64,000 bases of DNA from VAZQ01 sp035293945. GTDB taxonomy: Bacteria > Pseudomonadota > Alphaproteobacteria > Rhizobiales > Xanthobacteraceae. Numbering within the stretch: position 1 is the stretch's first letter; every line of letters starts with the position of its first letter. Both the position numbers and the translations under genes were made by a program. Location of the stretch: positions 195,873-259,872 of the forward strand of contig DATGLV010000037.1 in the NCBI GenBank assembly GCA_035293945.1. Reading direction: 5' to 3'. Shown here one piece after another: positions 62,091-64,000 of the stretch. The notes below the pieces were generated by a model that was given only the letters and a program-made list of their open reading frames with translations, searched no databases and was not told where the DNA came from.

Positions 62091-63473
62091 ATGCTAGCAC
62101 ATCGCACACTTCTTTCACTGCTTTGGCTTTTAATTTTAATGAGCTCGGTACACCAGGCTCGCGCGCTGGGCGTTGGGCCGAACGAACCATGTGAAGGACC
62201 GGCAATTGTTTGGCCTCCCGAAGACCTTTATGGCAGCATCTATATCAGTGCGACTTTGCACGAAGGCGCATTTCCTCGAGTAGGGTATCTTCCAAGCGGG
62301 ACTATAGTAACGCTTAACGAGCCGTCCGGCGACGTCCGCGCCGGTTTTCTTAAAAATTATTGTAGTTTTAATTTTCGAAATGTGGTCGTGGGCAACATCG
62401 ACCGCAGACATATCACGAAAGTTGGCAAGTTGATCAGCGCAGCTAATCTTACCGAAACAGAAGCCGTGGTCATATCTCCAGCCAATCCTGAAAGTGGGTT
62501 GGAGCTGTTCCATTCCAGAGATGTGACATCAAAGCCTTTCGCGACCTTAAAGCGAAGCGACCGGACCATTATATTGCTGTCAACGCGCGACATCTCAGAT
62601 GGATCCGATGCACTTAGGGTGCGCTATACGGCGGATATTTCGAGCCGGGCCCCACGGTTTACAGAGGCGTACATTAAAACGGAGGATGATCGTTTGTCGA
62701 ACTTTGCTGGCACGTACCGGATGTTTCGAGCTGTTCCGCCAGAGAGACTCGTAATGGTTCCAGCAAATGTCGCTGCTTCATGGCTTGATAACTTGAAGAT
62801 GTATCTTTCGTCGTTCATTAAATCGAGGACGCAGCTATCGTCAATCATTGATCAACTAAAACAATATGCAGGTGTCGGAGATTGTGGTCGCTCAGAAAAA
62901 GTAGAATTACAATTGGAACTCAGCGCCGGCGCGGACATTAAGATCGTTGGCATGGATGTGAAAGGCAGCAGCTCAATTGAATGGGAGAAACCTGAGGAGA
63001 AGGCTACTCAATTTGCTAGTTTTCGAGCAAATACGCCTCTAGCGTTAACGATATCCGGGACGGCACAGTGTAAAGGCAAATACCCAGCCTACCTTGAGCA
63101 AGCAGATGTCATCGTTGGTGATCCAAACTTAAACAATGGTCAATTTGTTGTTGATAGAGACGAGTTGTTCAGCAGATTTTCTGAAGAAAGCGACCTTAAA
63201 GAACTTAAAGATGAAGCCAGCCTAATCGGTATACGACGCGATAAATCGGTTGGGCTCACACAAATGGTTGTTGTTCCGCAAAAGCCAGAACAGTCAAGAT
63301 TTTACTATACATATTTCAACCAGCTGGAAAGATTTATGTATGATGATGTTTTTCAAACTCCTCTATCTATCGACGACGACGACAGATATGCACTAACTTT
63401 GTTAGTGGGAGAGGCCATAACATATTGGAGGCCGCCGAACATACCGTCGTCTCGAGGATATAGAAGGCAGTAA
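62091..63473 (+). CDS. large exported protein of unknown function
   Basis: 460 residues from the ATG at 62091, with GAGGG six bases upstream; in-frame ATGs at 62019 and 62058 are less suited. Signal peptide MLAHRTLLSLLWLLILMSS, cleavage near ARA. The mature part is rich in beta-strand-like sequence, with few Cys (EPCEG, KNYCSFNF, GVGDCGRS, TAQCKGKY), suggesting two disulfides. The middle helical stretch WLDNLKMYLSSFIKSRTQ, then SSIIDQLKQYAG, separates two halves. Clearly AT-richer than the core genes. No family recognised. Last gene of the 59-63.5 kb cassette. Confidence 0.75.
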   Translation: MLAHRTLLSLLWLLILMSSVHQARALGVGPNEPCEGPAIVWPPEDLYGSIYISATLHEGAFPRVGYLPSGTIVTLNEPSGDVRAGFLKNYCSFNFRNVVVGNIDRRHITKVGKLISAANLTETEAVVISPANPESGLELFHSRDVTSKPFATLKRSDRTIILLSTRDISDGSDALRVRYTADISSRAPRFTEAYIKTEDDRLSNFAGTYRMFRAVPPERLVMVPANVAASWLDNLKMYLSSFIKSRTQLSSIIDQLKQYAGVGDCGRSEKVELQLELSAGADIKIVGMDVKGSSSIEWEKPEEKATQFASFRANTPLALTISGTAQCKGKYPAYLEQADVIVGDPNLNNGQFVVDRDELFSRFSEESDLKELKDEASLIGIRRDKSVGLTQMVVVPQKPEQSRFYYTYFNQLERFMYDDVFQTPLSIDDDDRYALTLLVGEAITYWRPPNIPSSRGYRRQ

Positions 63474-63627
63474 GTCACACAAGCTATAGCCCCCTCCGAC
63501 GCCGTCAAGATGCGCCCGCTAAACAGAGGCGAATTCGACTCTGGCTGACGTTGCTCGGAATCTGCGTTTTCACCGGAATCAGGCTGACCGACCTTTCGCG
63601 CGAAGGCGATTTAGGCCGAGAACCGTC
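63474..63627. other. gap after the cassette
   Basis: 154 bases; no gene, terminator or repeat seen with confidence. Confidence 0.4.
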
Positions 63628-63846
63628 CTATGCAGCAGAAGGTGCCAGCTCGCCAAGCTCACCCTCCAATTTCGGATTCCTCTCGCCCGTCTTCCGCTTC
63701 ATGGCCATGTACGCCATGGCGAGCTTGGGCTTGGAGATTTCGTGAGCGCTGGCAAATGTGACTATCAGCTCTGGTTCAATCTCCGTGAAAGTGGCGACGT
63801 GAACTAGCCACTCATCTAGGTCATCGTTTCCGAAGTTCGAATCATA
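63628..63846 (-). pseudogene. orphan open frame directly after the IS630 transposase stop
   Basis: Continues in the same frame as the transposase after its TGA: YDSNFGNDDLDEWLVHVATF, then EIEPELIVTFASAHEISKP, ending LEGELGELAPSAA. It has no start codon at its head (first internal ATG is about 43 codons in). The sequence looks like real protein but I cannot name it. Probably the 3' piece of a gene interrupted or captured by the element. Confidence 0.4.
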
Positions 63847-64000
63847 TCAGGCGACATCTGCGAGCTTATAGGACCAAGTGTGGATGACGGGGTGGCGGTT
63901 GGCGAGCTTTATACCAGCCATGATGCGTTCCTTGAGTTCTTGTTTTGAGGTTACGCGGATGTGGCGGAGGACCGAACGAGCGAACTTGGAGAAGAAGCCC
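63847..64000 (-). mobile_element. IS630-family transposase, C-terminal part, runs off right edge
   Basis: 51 codons visible, ending SYKLADVA and TGA. GFFSKFARSVLRHIRVTSKQ and ELKERIMAGIKLANRHPVIH are the last block of IS630-type DDE transposases (after the final catalytic Glu). Most of the gene lies outside the window, so completeness cannot be judged. Confidence 0.85.

Noticed and set aside
1..64000. tRNA, rRNA genes or CRISPR arrays
   Set aside because: No cloverleaf-like segment, conserved rRNA block, or regularly spaced direct repeats seen; the only tandem repeats are those listed.

Overview
The window looks like chromosomal DNA of an alphaproteobacterium of the Hyphomicrobiales (Bradyrhizobium/Xanthobacteraceae-like). 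The reasons are high GC, the core order rne - amidase - penicillin-binding protein 1A - prfB, the order M48 peptidase - DsbA - aroQ - accB - accC - ... - aat - DUF2155 - NDUFA12, a B12-dependent ribonucleotide reductase, orphan tripartite-tricarboxylate-type binding proteins, and several short intergenic palindromic repeats. No rRNA, tRNA or CRISPR array was seen.

Layout. 1-5.6 kb: accessory metabolism (GlcG/HbpS-like protein, NnrS, two paralogous exported proteins of unknown function, a haem membrane protein, a Bug/TctC binding protein). 5.8-15.1 kb: core genes on the minus strand (prfB with its programmed frameshift, mrcA, amiC), then rne on the plus strand behind a 0.9-kb leader. 15.2-17.3 kb: an aldolase/dehydrogenase fusion. 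17.5-29.5 kb: a nickel-acquisition locus. 29.5-37.6 kb: PHA depolymerase, GST, a frameshifted CheB-CheR-PAS gene, DUF6894, a Crp-type regulator and an aminotransferase. 38-48 kb: envelope quality control, aroQ, accBC, a copper-handling trio, aat, DUF2155 and the complex I subunit NDUFA12. 48-51 kb: an MscS channel, a duplicated intergenic repeat and a second Bug protein. 52.1-56.0 kb: nrdJ. 56-64 kb: an accessory region with a broken metallopeptidase, an aspartic-protease pair, a crippled integrase, IS3 and IS630 remnants, and an AT-richer cassette of lipoproteins and exported or membrane proteins.

The best-supported system is the nickel locus. NikR and a NiCoT permease lead one operon. A TonB-dependent receptor with its own ExbB-ExbD-TonB forms a second, and a complete NikABCDE-type ABC transporter forms a third. 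Three NikR-type palindromes (6-bp half-sites, exactly 16 bp apart) can be read directly: one before nikR and two in tandem in the divergent promoter between receptor and transporter. They predict one nickel-controlled circuit across outer and inner membranes.

Other notable features: a palindromic intergenic repeat translated in frame inside nrdJ; an ImmA/IrrE-type metallopeptidase directly behind nrdJ that ends in a near copy of the NrdJ C-terminal cysteine motif; an integrase whose catalytic tyrosine is histidine; and an uncharacterised envelope cassette at 59.1-63.5 kb, the best candidate here for an undescribed system.
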